The notes below the pieces were generated by a model. It worked only from the letters and a program-made list of their open reading frames with translations. It had not been told where the DNA came from and did no database searches. The translations under genes and the position numbers were made by a program. Source: Streptomyces sp. GESEQ-35 (GTDB lineage: Bacteria; Actinomycetota; Actinomycetes; Streptomycetales; Streptomycetaceae). Taken from it: a stretch of DNA of 64,000 bases. The stretch spans positions 124,001-188,000 of the forward strand of contig NZ_JAFFSX010000018.1 of the NCBI RefSeq assembly GCF_017948485.1, in the 5' to 3' direction. This document shows, one piece after another, positions 51,423-59,570 of the stretch; within the stretch, counting starts at the first letter, position 1, and each line of letters opens with the position of its first letter.

Positions 51423-51778
51423 CCCCTCAGCAGCTGCACGCCCTCTGTCTGTCCTTCAACGCGGCCGTGGAGGACTTTCCGTTCAACCCGGAGACGTCCG
51501 TCTTCAAGGTTCTGGGCAAGCTCTTCGCCCTGACGAACCTGGGCGCGCGGCCGCTGACGGTCAATCTCAAGTGCGACCCGGAGGACGCGATCCGGCTGCG
51601 TGGTGAGTACGAGGGCCTGATCATCCCGGGCTGGCACATGAACAAGCGGCACTGGAACACGGTCACCGTGGACGGAGAGCTCCCGGACCGGCTGGTCCGG
51701 GAGCTCGTCGAGGACTCGTACGACCTGGTGGTCGCCGGTCTACCGCGCGCCGACCGGCTTCGCCTCGACCGCCCCTGA
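51419..51778 (+). CDS. MmcQ/YjbR family protein
   Basis: 119 residues. The YjbR fold is recognised by EDFPFNPETSVFKVLGKLFA, TVNLKCDPEDAIRLR and GWHMNKRHWNTVTVDG near the end. It is a CyaY-like double-wing protein of unclear role, possibly DNA binding. It is the last gene of the phoH operon. Its 3' end overlaps the convergent MFS gene by 39 bp. Confidence 0.9.
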   Translation: MTPQQLHALCLSFNAAVEDFPFNPETSVFKVLGKLFALTNLGARPLTVNLKCDPEDAIRLRGEYEGLIIPGWHMNKRHWNTVTVDGELPDRLVRELVEDSYDLVVAGLPRADRLRLDRP

Positions 51779-53173
51779 CACCCGCAGCCCGAGCGCGACC
51801 AGTACGGCCGCGGCCAGCACGATCGCCGCGTCGATCGCCACGACCGTGTGCACGCCGGACATCAGGTCCGAGGACGTCGTGGCCAGTACACCGAGCAGCG
51901 GGATGCCGATCGTGAGGCCCACCTGCTGGGTCGAGGTGACCAGCCCGGTGGCCAGCCCCTGTTCCCCGTCCGGGACGCCGGAGGTGACGGTCAGGCCGTA
52001 CGAGATGATCGCGCCGAGGTGGCACATGCTGGCCAGGGAGACGGCGGCCGTGGCGAGCCAGACGGACCAGGTGCGCGTGTCGAGGCCCAGCAGGGCGGCC
52101 GTGAGTGCGCCCTGTCCGGCGAGCGAGGCGACCAGCGTGCGGCGGGCTCCGATGAGGCCGACGATCCTCGGCGTGTACACGCCCGCGACCACCGACAGCA
52201 CGCCCTGGAAGCCGAAGACGAGGCCCGTCTCGAAGGCGGACAGGTCCAGGATCTCCTGGAGGTAGAGGGTCAGCACGAAGACCACCGTCGACATCATCGA
52301 GAAGGTGACCAGACCGCCCAGGTTGCCCCACGCCACCGTCCCGCGGCGCAGCATCGGCAGGGACACCAGCGGGGCGGCGGTGCGGGACTCGACGTAGCCG
52401 AAGGCCGCGAGCAGCAGGACGCCCGCGATGAGCGTCACGATGACGTCCGGACGGCCGAAGCCGTGGTCGGCGGCCGTCGACAGGGCGTAGATCAGCGAGA
52501 GCAGACCTCCGGTGACGGTGATCGCGCCGGGCACGTCCAGGTGCGGGCGCTCAGGGGTGCGGGACTCCGGCAGCAGGCCGGGCGCCAGCGGCAGTACGAG
52601 CATCGCGAACAGTGCGAGCAGGCCCATCGTCGAGCGCCAGCCGAACGCGTCCGTGAGGGTCCCGCCGGCCACCATGCCGACGGTGAAGCCCAGGGAGAGC
52701 AGCGTGCCGGAGATACCGACCGCGCGATCGCGGGCCGGGCCCTCCGGGAAGGTCGTCGTCAGCAGGGACATGCCGGTCGGGACGATCGCCGCCGCACCGA
52801 CGCCCTGCAACGCCCGGCCCGCCAGGAACGACGCCGGATCCCATGCGAACGTCGCCAGCACCGAGGCCGCGCCGAACAGCGCCAGGCCGGTCAGGAACAG
52901 CCGGCGACGCCCGTACAGGTCGCCGATCCGGCCGAAGAGGAGCAGGAATCCGCCGGACGGCAGCGCGAACGCCGTGACCGCCCACTGGAGCGCGGACTGG
53001 CTCATGCCCAGGTCCGCGCCGAGGACGGGCAGCGCCACGTTCAGCACGGAGAAGTCGAGGGCGACCATGAACTGGGCGGCGCACAGGACGAAGAGGACGA
53101 GCCTGTCGCGGGGTGAGAGCCGGGCCGCGGGGGTGGTCGGGGGCGGAGGAGTGGATGCGGTGTCGATCGCCAT
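51740..53173 (-). CDS. MFS multidrug exporter, DHA2 (EmrB/QacA) family
   Basis: 477 residues with fourteen predicted helices. Signatures are helix 1 end DFSVLNVALPVLGADLGMSQ (motif D1), GRIGDLYGRRRLFLTGLALF (motif A) and the helix-5 motif C-like LSLGFTVGMVAGGTLTDAFG. It would export hydrophobic compounds by proton antiport. It is divergent from an MmyB-type regulator with a 19-bp palindrome between them, implying repression relieved by a ligand. ATG 53173 is chosen; upstream in-frame sequence covers the operator. Confidence 0.9.
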   Translation of the reverse strand: MAIDTASTPPPPTTPAARLSPRDRLVLFVLCAAQFMVALDFSVLNVALPVLGADLGMSQSALQWAVTAFALPSGGFLLLFGRIGDLYGRRRLFLTGLALFGAASVLATFAWDPASFLAGRALQGVGAAAIVPTGMSLLTTTFPEGPARDRAVGISGTLLSLGFTVGMVAGGTLTDAFGWRSTMGLLALFAMLVLPLAPGLLPESRTPERPHLDVPGAITVTGGLLSLIYALSTAADHGFGRPDVIVTLIAGVLLLAAFGYVESRTAAPLVSLPMLRRGTVAWGNLGGLVTFSMMSTVVFVLTLYLQEILDLSAFETGLVFGFQGVLSVVAGVYTPRIVGLIGARRTLVASLAGQGALTAALLGLDTRTWSVWLATAAVSLASMCHLGAIISYGLTVTSGVPDGEQGLATGLVTSTQQVGLTIGIPLLGVLATTSSDLMSGVHTVVAIDAAIVLAAAVLVALGLRVSGAVEAKPVGAR

Positions 53174-53223
53174 GGGTACGAGCCTCGTGGCGCCGGAATA
53201 GCCGTGGGGAGCGGGAAGTTGTG

Positions 53224-53242
53224 CTGGTGGTGGCACCACCAG
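53224..53242. promoter_or_regulatory. 19-bp perfect palindrome, probable operator
   Basis: CTGGTGGTG and CACCACCAG form perfect 9-bp arms around a single G, midway between the divergent drug exporter (53173) and the MmyB regulator (53266). Confidence 0.65.
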
Positions 53243-53265
53243 GCAGCGCACAACGGGGGGCGTAC

Positions 53266-54153
53266 GTGGCGGACGTGATCGAGACCGGGCCGGGCAGGGC
53301 GCATCGGCGGCGTGAACTGCGCGAGTTCCTGATGAGCCGGCGGGCCCGGGTCTCCCCGGCCGAGGCGGGCCTGCCCGACGGCGGTGCGCGGCGCCGTACG
53401 CCGGGACTGCGCCGTGAGGAGGTCGCCGTACTCGCCGGAGTGGGCGCCTCCTGGTACCAGTGGCTGGAGCAGGGCCGGGACATCTCCGTCTCGCCGCAGG
53501 TCCTCGACGCCGTCGCCCGTGTGCTGCGGCTCAGCAACACCGAGCGGCGCCACCTGTACATCCTGGCCGGGCTCAACCCGCCGGTGCCCGAGGTCGAGCC
53601 CGAGAAGGAGGACATGTGCGAGGGGCTGCGGCGGCTCATCGACGCCTGGCAGCCGTATCCGGCCCACATCGTGGACATGTACTACAACTGCGTGTTGTAC
53701 AACGACGCGGCCGCGGCGGTGCTCGGCATGCGGCCCGGCAGCACCCAGAACTGCGTCGTCGACTTCTTCACCGACCCGCTGTACCGCTCTCGGTCCAAGA
53801 GCTGGGAGCGAAACGCCCGTACGGTCGTCGCCCAGTTCCGGGCAGCGTGCTCGGCCTGCCCCGACGATGAGGGATTTCAAGCCGTGCTCGCCGAAGTGAA
53901 GGCGGCGAGCGCGGAGTTCACGGCGCTGTGGGAGCAACGGGACATCGAGGACGCCGGGCAGATCCGCAAGGAGCTGGACCATCCGGTGGTGGGGCTGCTG
54001 GTGGTCGAGTCGACGCAGATGAAACTGCCGGCGCGGCCCGACCTGACCGTCGTACTCCACACTCCGCTGGACGAGGCGAACAGCGCGGCCAAGCTGGAGT
54101 GGCTGGCCTCGCCGGAGGGGCGGCGCGGGGCGATGTACCCCGTGGCGGGATGA
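53266..54153 (+). CDS. MmyB-like XRE family regulator
   Basis: 295 residues. Helix-turn-helix (about 10-90): GGARRRTPGLRREEVAVLAG and SWYQWLEQGRDISVSPQVLD. MmyB domain: IDAWQPYPAHIVDMYYNCVL, then FTALWEQRDIEDAGQIRKEL and HPVVGLLVVESTQMKLPARP. GTG 53266 follows a GGGGGG ribosome site. It probably binds the palindrome at 53224 and controls both itself and the DHA2 exporter. Confidence 0.9.
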   Translation: MADVIETGPGRAHRRRELREFLMSRRARVSPAEAGLPDGGARRRTPGLRREEVAVLAGVGASWYQWLEQGRDISVSPQVLDAVARVLRLSNTERRHLYILAGLNPPVPEVEPEKEDMCEGLRRLIDAWQPYPAHIVDMYYNCVLYNDAAAAVLGMRPGSTQNCVVDFFTDPLYRSRSKSWERNARTVVAQFRAACSACPDDEGFQAVLAEVKAASAEFTALWEQRDIEDAGQIRKELDHPVVGLLVVESTQMKLPARPDLTVVLHTPLDEANSAAKLEWLASPEGRRGAMYPVAG

Positions 54154-54181
54154 GCGGGCGGGTTCTTCGTATGCTCAGGTC

Positions 54182-54535
54182 ATGACCGACAGCAGCGCGC
54201 TCGACCCCGAGGACCGCAAGATCGTCACCCTGGCCCGTTCCGCGCGGGCCCGCAACGGCGTGCCCGAGGGGGCGGCCGTACGGGACGAGACCGGCCGCAC
54301 CTATGTCGCCGGGACCGTCGCCCTCGACTCCCTGAAGCTGAGCGCGTTGCGGACCGCGGTGGCCATGGCGGTGGCGTCCGGGGCGAAGTCGCTGGAGGCG
54401 GCGGCCGTGGTCACGGAGGCCGAGTCGGTGCCGGCCGAGGACCGGGCGGCGGTGGCGGACCTCGGCGGACCGGGGACGGCGGTGTTGATCGCCGGGCCCG
54501 ACGGCACTGTGCGGAGCACCGTCACCGCAGGCTGA
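54182..54535 (+). CDS. Degenerate cytidine deaminase-like protein
   Basis: 117 residues that follow the cytidine deaminase fold but lack its active site. Where true enzymes have C/H-A-E-R-T-A, this has S-A-L-R-T-A (residues 54-59), so a zinc ligand and the catalytic Glu are both replaced. The second zinc motif PCxxC is absent. The first strands (GAAVRDETGRTYVAGTVALD) still align. It can hardly deaminate; a structural or regulatory role is the inference. It lies 28 bp after the MmyB regulator. Confidence 0.7.
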   Translation: MTDSSALDPEDRKIVTLARSARARNGVPEGAAVRDETGRTYVAGTVALDSLKLSALRTAVAMAVASGAKSLEAAAVVTEAESVPAEDRAAVADLGGPGTAVLIAGPDGTVRSTVTAG

Positions 54536-54747
54536 AAATCGTCGTTTTCAGAGTCGTCCGGAATTCGTCCTTGCCGACCCGCGTCTCACACGCATCAATG
54601 GGACCCGTAGTTCCGACGGTCCGTCAGATTCTTCCCCCCACCCCCCACCGAGCGTCCCGCACCGCGCGCGTCGACGGCCCCCGTCGGGCTCTCCCAATCC
54701 ATCCCCACATGGCATTTCCCAGATACGGGAAGGGAGCCGGATTCCCC

Positions 54748-55218
54748 ATGAAACGCATAGCAACGGGTGCGGCACTGACGGTCGGGGCCCTCGCGGTCAC
54801 CGGCCTGGCCTTCGCCCCAGCCGCCCTCGCCGTCGCCCCAGGGTCGGCGACGATCACCGCCGACTGCGGCAGCTTCGGCGGTGGCGAGGCCACACTCACG
54901 GCCACGCAGGACGGCACCGCAGCAACCATGACCCTCACGTCCTCCGCCATCACCGCGCCGATCGCGCTGGGCGCGGACTCCATCACGTCCACCCTCACCC
55001 TCGTGAAGGCGAGCGGCGGCACCACCACCTTCACCGCCACGGAGAACCCGGCCATGGCGGCCGGCGACGACGTCCAGGTCGGTCCGCTCCCCGGGACCGT
55101 GGCCTCCGGCGACAGCCTGGAGGCGTTCGGCGGATCGCTGACGATGTCGGTCCTCGGCATCACCATCACCTGCACGGCGACCGGGCCGCAGTCGCCGGGT
55201 CCGTTCGTGTTCGACTGA
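54748..55218 (+). CDS. Small secreted protein of unknown function
   Basis: 156 residues. Sec signal peptide MKRIATGAALTVGALAVTGL with an ALA-V cleavage site near 33. The mature part is Thr/Ala/Gly-rich, beta-strand-like, with two cysteines (TADCGSFGGG and TITCTATG) that could form a disulfide. No family is recognised. AAGGGAG lies about 12 nt before the ATG. A 16-bp terminator stem follows. The 200 bp upstream show no other gene. Confidence 0.7.
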   Translation: MKRIATGAALTVGALAVTGLAFAPAALAVAPGSATITADCGSFGGGEATLTATQDGTAATMTLTSSAITAPIALGADSITSTLTLVKASGGTTTFTATENPAMAAGDDVQVGPLPGTVASGDSLEAFGGSLTMSVLGITITCTATGPQSPGPFVFD

Positions 55219-55243
55219 CAGACGGCAGCGCACCATAGCCGAG

Positions 55244-55284
55244 GGGTCGTCAGTTCCTGGTAGGAGCACAGGAACTGACGACCC
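55244..55284. terminator. Perfect 16-bp terminator stem
   Basis: Bases 55244-55259 (GGGTCGTCAGTTCCTG) pair perfectly with 55269-55284 (CAGGAACTGACGACCC) around a 9-nt loop. It separates the secreted-protein gene from the convergent PII gene. CAGGAACTG recurs at 55287-55295. The bases 55285-55422 hold no supported gene. Confidence 0.88.
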
Positions 55285-55422
55285 GTCAGGAACTGGGCGC
55301 CGAGCGCATCATCGCCATGAGCTGCCACGCCTCCCGAGTCGGGGAGCGCGTCGTTCTTCGCGCTGCCGTGGCTGGTGGGCGTGGTGCTGCTGGTCGTGGC
55401 GGTGGTCGGGTCGTGCTCGTGA

Positions 55423-55761
55423 TCAGAGCGCGTCGGGGCCGCGCTCGCCCGTCCGTACTCGTACGACCGTCTCCACGGGCAGCGCCCACACCTTCCCGTC
55501 CCCGATCTTCCCCGTCTGCGCGGCCTTGACGATCGTGTCGATGACGGCTTCCGAGTCGGCGTCCTCGACGACGACCTCGATACGGACCTTCGGCACCAGG
55601 TCGACCTGGTACTCGGCGCCGCGGTACACCTCGGTGTGGCCGCGCTGACGGCCGTAGCCGCTGGCCTCGGTGACGGTCAGGCCGTGCACGCCGAGCTCCT
55701 GGAGCGCGGTCTTGACCTCGTCGAGGCGGTACGGCTTGACGATCGCGGTGATCAGCTTCAT
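55423..55761 (-). CDS. PII nitrogen-regulatory protein (GlnK/GlnB)
   Basis: 112 residues, a complete PII protein. The T-loop YGRQRGHTEVYRGAEYQVDL holds Tyr51, the residue adenylylated in Streptomyces GlnK. The B-loop TGKIGDGKVW (ATP and 2-oxoglutarate binding) and the C-loop VRVRTGERG are intact. PII reports nitrogen status to partners such as AmtB. No amtB or glnD is adjacent, unlike the usual amtB-glnK-glnD operon, so it may be a second paralogue. It is divergent from era. Confidence 0.93.
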   Translation of the reverse strand: MKLITAIVKPYRLDEVKTALQELGVHGLTVTEASGYGRQRGHTEVYRGAEYQVDLVPKVRIEVVVEDADSEAVIDTIVKAAQTGKIGDGKVWALPVETVVRVRTGERGPDAL

Positions 55762-55920
55762 GCCTGGCTCTTGACCTTCTGGGCGGAGGGGACGGGGGCG
55801 CGCCGACCGGGGCGCCGGGGCCCAGGACGCCGCGATCGTATGCCGTCTCGGCGTGCACCGTAAGGGCGCGGGGCGTGCGCTGGTGCGGCGGGGGCCTTTG
55901 GATCAGGGAGAATGGGCGCC

Positions 55921-56871
55921 ATGAGCGTTCGCACCCAGTCATCCGAGCCGTCCGAGGCCACACACCGCGCCGGCTTCGCCTGCTTCGTGGGCCGCCCCAA
56001 CGCGGGCAAGTCCACCCTGACGAACGCTCTGGTCGGCCAGAAGGTGGCGATCACCGCGAACCAGCCGCAGACCACGCGGCACACGGTACGGGGCATCGTG
56101 CACCGGCCCGACGCGCAGCTGATCCTGGTGGACACCCCGGGGCTGCACAAGCCGCGCACGCTGCTCGGCGAGCGGCTGAACGACATCGTCCGCACCACCT
56201 GGGCCGAGGTCGACGTGATCGGCTTCTGTCTGCCGGCGAACGAGAAGCTCGGCCCCGGTGACCGGTTCATCGCGAAGGAACTGGCGTCCATCAAGAAGAC
56301 GCCGAAGATCGCGATCGTCACGAAGACCGACCTCGTGGACAGCAAGACGCTGGCCGAGCAGCTCATCGCCATCGACCAGCTCGGCAAGGAACTCGGTTTC
56401 GAGTGGTCGGAGATCGTGCCGGTGTCGGCGGTCGCGGACCAGCAGGTGGGCCTGCTGGCCGACCTGATCGTGCCGTTGCTGCCGGAGGGTCCCGCCCTCT
56501 ATCCCGAGGGCGACCTGACCGACGAGCCGGAACAGGTCATGATCGCGGAGCTGATCCGCGAGGCCGCGCTGGAGGGCGTACGCGATGAGCTGCCGCACTC
56601 CATCGCGGTGGTGGTCGAGGAGATGCTGCCCCGCGAAGGGCGCCCCGCCGACAAGCCGCTCCTCGACATCCACGCCTTCGTCTACATCGAGCGCCCCAGC
56701 CAGAAGGGCATCATCATCGGCCCCAAGGGCAAGCGCCTGAAGGACGTCGGCATCAAGTCCCGCAAGCAGATCGAGGCACTGCTGGGCACGCCGGTCTTCT
56801 TGGACCTGCATGTGAAGGTGGCGAAGGACTGGCAGCGGGACCCGCGGCAGCTGCGGAAGCTGGGGTTCTGA
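55921..56871 (+). CDS. era: GTPase Era
   Basis: 316 residues. G1 GRPNAGKST (about 22-30), G2 region QTTRHTVRGI, G3 DTPG, G4 TKTD, followed by the C-terminal KH domain (about 225-310) with GPKGKRLKDVGIKSRKQIE. Era binds the 3' end of 16S rRNA during 30S assembly. I chose ATG 55921; an ATG at 55912 is too close to the AGGGAGA ribosome site. Confidence 0.95.
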   Translation: MSVRTQSSEPSEATHRAGFACFVGRPNAGKSTLTNALVGQKVAITANQPQTTRHTVRGIVHRPDAQLILVDTPGLHKPRTLLGERLNDIVRTTWAEVDVIGFCLPANEKLGPGDRFIAKELASIKKTPKIAIVTKTDLVDSKTLAEQLIAIDQLGKELGFEWSEIVPVSAVADQQVGLLADLIVPLLPEGPALYPEGDLTDEPEQVMIAELIREAALEGVRDELPHSIAVVVEEMLPREGRPADKPLLDIHAFVYIERPSQKGIIIGPKGKRLKDVGIKSRKQIEALLGTPVFLDLHVKVAKDWQRDPRQLRKLGF

Positions 56872-56924
56872 GCCCTCAGGTCGTACGGCTGCCGGGTGGC
56901 CGTACGACGTCAGGCCGCCCGGCG

Positions 56925-58037
56925 TCAGGTCGACCCGCGGAAGCCGATCGTCGGGACCGCGCGGGCCAGTGGCCAAGGGCGGGCCGGGGCCTCCGGGACC
57001 AGGGGCTGAAGGAACGCGTACCGCTGGAGCGCTGCCTGGTCCTGGCCCTCCAGGGACCGCACCTCGCGCCACCAGGTGGCGATCTCGCTCCAGCCGGGGG
57101 CCGACAGGGAGCCGCCGAACTCCTGGACGGACAGGGCGGCGGTCAGACCGGCGAAGGCGAGGCGGTCGGCGAGGGGCCAGCCGGCCAGGGTGCCGGTGAC
57201 GAAGCCGGCCACGAAGACATCTCCGGCACCGGTCGGGTCGAGGGCCTCCACGGCGATCGCGGGCACCTCGGCGGTCTCGCCGGTGCGCCGGTCGACGGCG
57301 TACGCACCATCCTTGCCGAGGGTGACGACGGCGAGCGGCACATGTTCGGCGAGGGCGTGGGCGGCGGCGCGCGGGCAGGTGGCGCCGGTGTAGCGCATGG
57401 CCTCGTCGGCGTTCGGCAGGAACGCCTCGCAGTACTTGAGGTCGGACAGGCCCGCCAGATCCCAGGCACCGGTGTCGTCCCAGCCGACGTCGGCGAAGAT
57501 ACGGGCGCCCTTGCTCGCGGCCTGGGCGACCCAGACGTCGGGCTTGCCCGGGGTGAGTGAGGCGATGGCGGCACGCGCGCGTGGCGGGCAGTCCGGCGCG
57601 GGCTCCTCCGGCGGCGGCTCGTGGCCGTGGGAGACCATCGTGCGCTCGCCCTCGTACGCCATGGAGACGGTGACCGAGGAGTGCCAGCCGGGCACCGTGC
57701 GCGACGGCGACAGGTCGATGCCCTCGCCGTGCGCGAGGGCGTCCCAGCAGTACTCGCCGTAGTGGTCGTCGCCGAACGCCGCGGCGAGGGACGTCTTCAG
57801 GCCGAGGCGGGCCAGCGCGGTCGCCATGTTGGCGACGCCGCCGGGGCTGGAACCCATCCCCCGCGCCCAGGACTCGGTGCCTCGCACGGGGGCCGAGTCG
57901 AGGCCGGTGAAGATGATGTCGAGGAAGACGGTGCCGGTGAGGTACACGTCCCACGGCGGGTCGCCGGGCCTGCGCAGAGCGGCCAAGGGGTCGACCTGGG
58001 CCTGGCAGTGGTGTCCCTCTCTGTTGGACGCGATCAC
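56925..58037 (-). CDS. PfkB-family carbohydrate kinase
   Basis: 370 residues of the ribokinase family. The N-terminal part has GGVANMATALARLGLKTSLA. The second signature VEALDPTGAGDVFVAGF contains the catalytic Asp and the anion hole. DVYLTGTVFLDIIFTGL is the first strand. The sugar cannot be named. The gene stands alone downstream of the glucarate genes on the same strand. A link through 2-keto-3-deoxy sugar acids is possible but not shown. A long C-terminal tail (about 325-370) is unusual. Confidence 0.87.
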   Translation of the reverse strand: MIASNREGHHCQAQVDPLAALRRPGDPPWDVYLTGTVFLDIIFTGLDSAPVRGTESWARGMGSSPGGVANMATALARLGLKTSLAAAFGDDHYGEYCWDALAHGEGIDLSPSRTVPGWHSSVTVSMAYEGERTMVSHGHEPPPEEPAPDCPPRARAAIASLTPGKPDVWVAQAASKGARIFADVGWDDTGAWDLAGLSDLKYCEAFLPNADEAMRYTGATCPRAAAHALAEHVPLAVVTLGKDGAYAVDRRTGETAEVPAIAVEALDPTGAGDVFVAGFVTGTLAGWPLADRLAFAGLTAALSVQEFGGSLSAPGWSEIATWWREVRSLEGQDQAALQRYAFLQPLVPEAPARPWPLARAVPTIGFRGST

Positions 58038-58095
58038 GGTGCGCTCCCTGACATGGTGCGGATCAGGCCAGTCTGCCTCACACCACTGACAACGC

Positions 58096-58114
58096 GCCGC
58101 CGCTCACCGGCGGC
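58096..58114 (-). terminator. Hairpin after the glucarate operon
   Basis: GCCGCCG (58096-58102) and CGGCGGC (58108-58114) around CTCAC. It lies in the 243-bp gap between gudD and the PfkB kinase gene. Nothing else is evident in the gap. Confidence 0.45.
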
Positions 58115-58280
58115 CGTCCCCCGTATCAGCCCACCGCAGGTCCGGGGTGTGCGGTCCGGGCCGCGCCGGGCGTCACCTCGGGTGCCGTGGCCGTGGAAGC
58201 CTTCGCCGGCCGTGTACGGATCCGGTCATCGCGTCCGCCAGCCGGGTAACGCCTGGCCCCGCGCCCGACATCGATCAGCG

Positions 58281-59570
58281 CTACCAACGAGGCACTGTCG
58301 GCGTCACCCACCCCGGCTCGGCGACCCGCATCGCCGCCGCGTCGTCGCGCTCGCGCAGCGAACCGTCGTCGTCGAGCCACCTCTGGTGGAGGAACCGCAG
58401 CTTGTCCCGGTCGAGTTCGACACCCAGGCCGGGCGCGTCCGGGACGGCGACGCTGCCGTCCTCGAACACCAGCCGCTCGGTGAGCACGTCCTCCGACTGC
58501 CAGGGGTAGTGGGAGTCGCAGGCGTGGTGGAGATCGGGGACGGTGGACGCGACATGGGTCATCGCGGTCAGGGAGATGCCCAGGTGGGTGTTGGAGTGCA
58601 TGGACACCCCGACGCCGAACGTGCGGCAGATGGCGGCCAGTTGCTGTGTGTTCCGCAGCCCGCCCCAGTAGTGATGGTCGGAGAGGACGACCTGCACGGC
58701 GTCCTTCGCGAACGCCTCCTTGATCTCGGCGAACGTCGTCACACACATGTTGGTGGCGAGCGGCACGTCGGTCGCCGCGGAGACCTCGGCCATGGCGGGC
58801 GTTCCGAGCGCCGGGTCCTCAAGGTATTCGAGGACATCCCCCAGCTCCTTCGCCACCTTCAGCGAAGTCTCCACGGACCAGGCGCCGTTGGGGTCGAGGC
58901 GCAACGGGTGCCCGGGGAAGGCCTCCGCGAGGGCGCGTACGGCGGCGATCTCCTCGTCGGGCGGGAAGACACCGCCCTTGAGCTTGAAGGACGTGAAGCC
59001 GTACCGCTCCTTGAACTTCCGCGCCTGCTCGACGACCCCGGCCGGGTCGACGGCGGCACCCCAGTCGTCCTTCTCGGCCGCGACGCCCTCGGGGTGGTCG
59101 GCCCACTTGTAGAAGAGGTACGCGCTGTACTCGACGGCATCCCGCACCTTGCCGCCGAGCAGCGCGTGCACGGGCAGCCCGAGCGCCTTGCCGAGCGCGT
59201 CCAGGCAGGCCACCTCGAAGCCGGAGACGACGGACAGCCGCAGCTTGTCGGCGGTCTGGACGCCGCGCAGCCCGCCGACGTCGACCTGGCCAGAGACCCG
59301 TGACCGGTCGACGGAGACCTCGTCGGCGACCGTGAACAGGCCGTTCAGATCGGAGACCTGCCGGCCGACCAGCTTCTCGGCGAAGGGGCGCGCCAGCTCC
59401 AGGTACTTCGTGTCGCCGTACGTCTCGCCGACTCCCGTGATCCCGTCGGCCGTCACGACCTCCACGATCAGCCGGGGCGTGTACGGCTGGTGGACGCCCT
59501 GGGTGTTCAGCAGGGGCGGGTCGGCGACGAGGATCGGCGTCAGCCGTACGTCGGTGATGGCGAGGTTCAC
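58281..59570 (-). CDS. gudD: Glucarate dehydratase (enolase superfamily)
   Basis: 429 residues. It removes water from glucarate to give 5-dehydro-4-deoxyglucarate. The substrate loop is LNTQGVHQPYTPRLIVEVVT, the KxK pair FKLKGG (about 198-203), the metal-ligand Asp in LRLDPNGAW, then LEYLEDPALG, TNMCVTTFAE and the catalytic His in MHSNTHLGISL. This set fits glucarate dehydratases rather than mandelate racemases. GTG 59570 overlaps the kdgD stop (GTGA). Confidence 0.92.
   Translation of the reverse strand: MNLAITDVRLTPILVADPPLLNTQGVHQPYTPRLIVEVVTADGITGVGETYGDTKYLELARPFAEKLVGRQVSDLNGLFTVADEVSVDRSRVSGQVDVGGLRGVQTADKLRLSVVSGFEVACLDALGKALGLPVHALLGGKVRDAVEYSAYLFYKWADHPEGVAAEKDDWGAAVDPAGVVEQARKFKERYGFTSFKLKGGVFPPDEEIAAVRALAEAFPGHPLRLDPNGAWSVETSLKVAKELGDVLEYLEDPALGTPAMAEVSAATDVPLATNMCVTTFAEIKEAFAKDAVQVVLSDHHYWGGLRNTQQLAAICRTFGVGVSMHSNTHLGISLTAMTHVASTVPDLHHACDSHYPWQSEDVLTERLVFEDGSVAVPDAPGLGVELDRDKLRFLHQRWLDDDGSLRERDDAAAMRVAEPGWVTPTVPRW

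Noticed and set aside
55285..55422. Short hydrophobic frame ending FFALPWLVGVVLLVVAVVGS on the plus strand
   Set aside because: It looks like a membrane segment, but an in-frame stop lies shortly upstream and there is no ATG, GTG or TTG before the hydrophobic run. It may be a remnant; not enough to call a gene.
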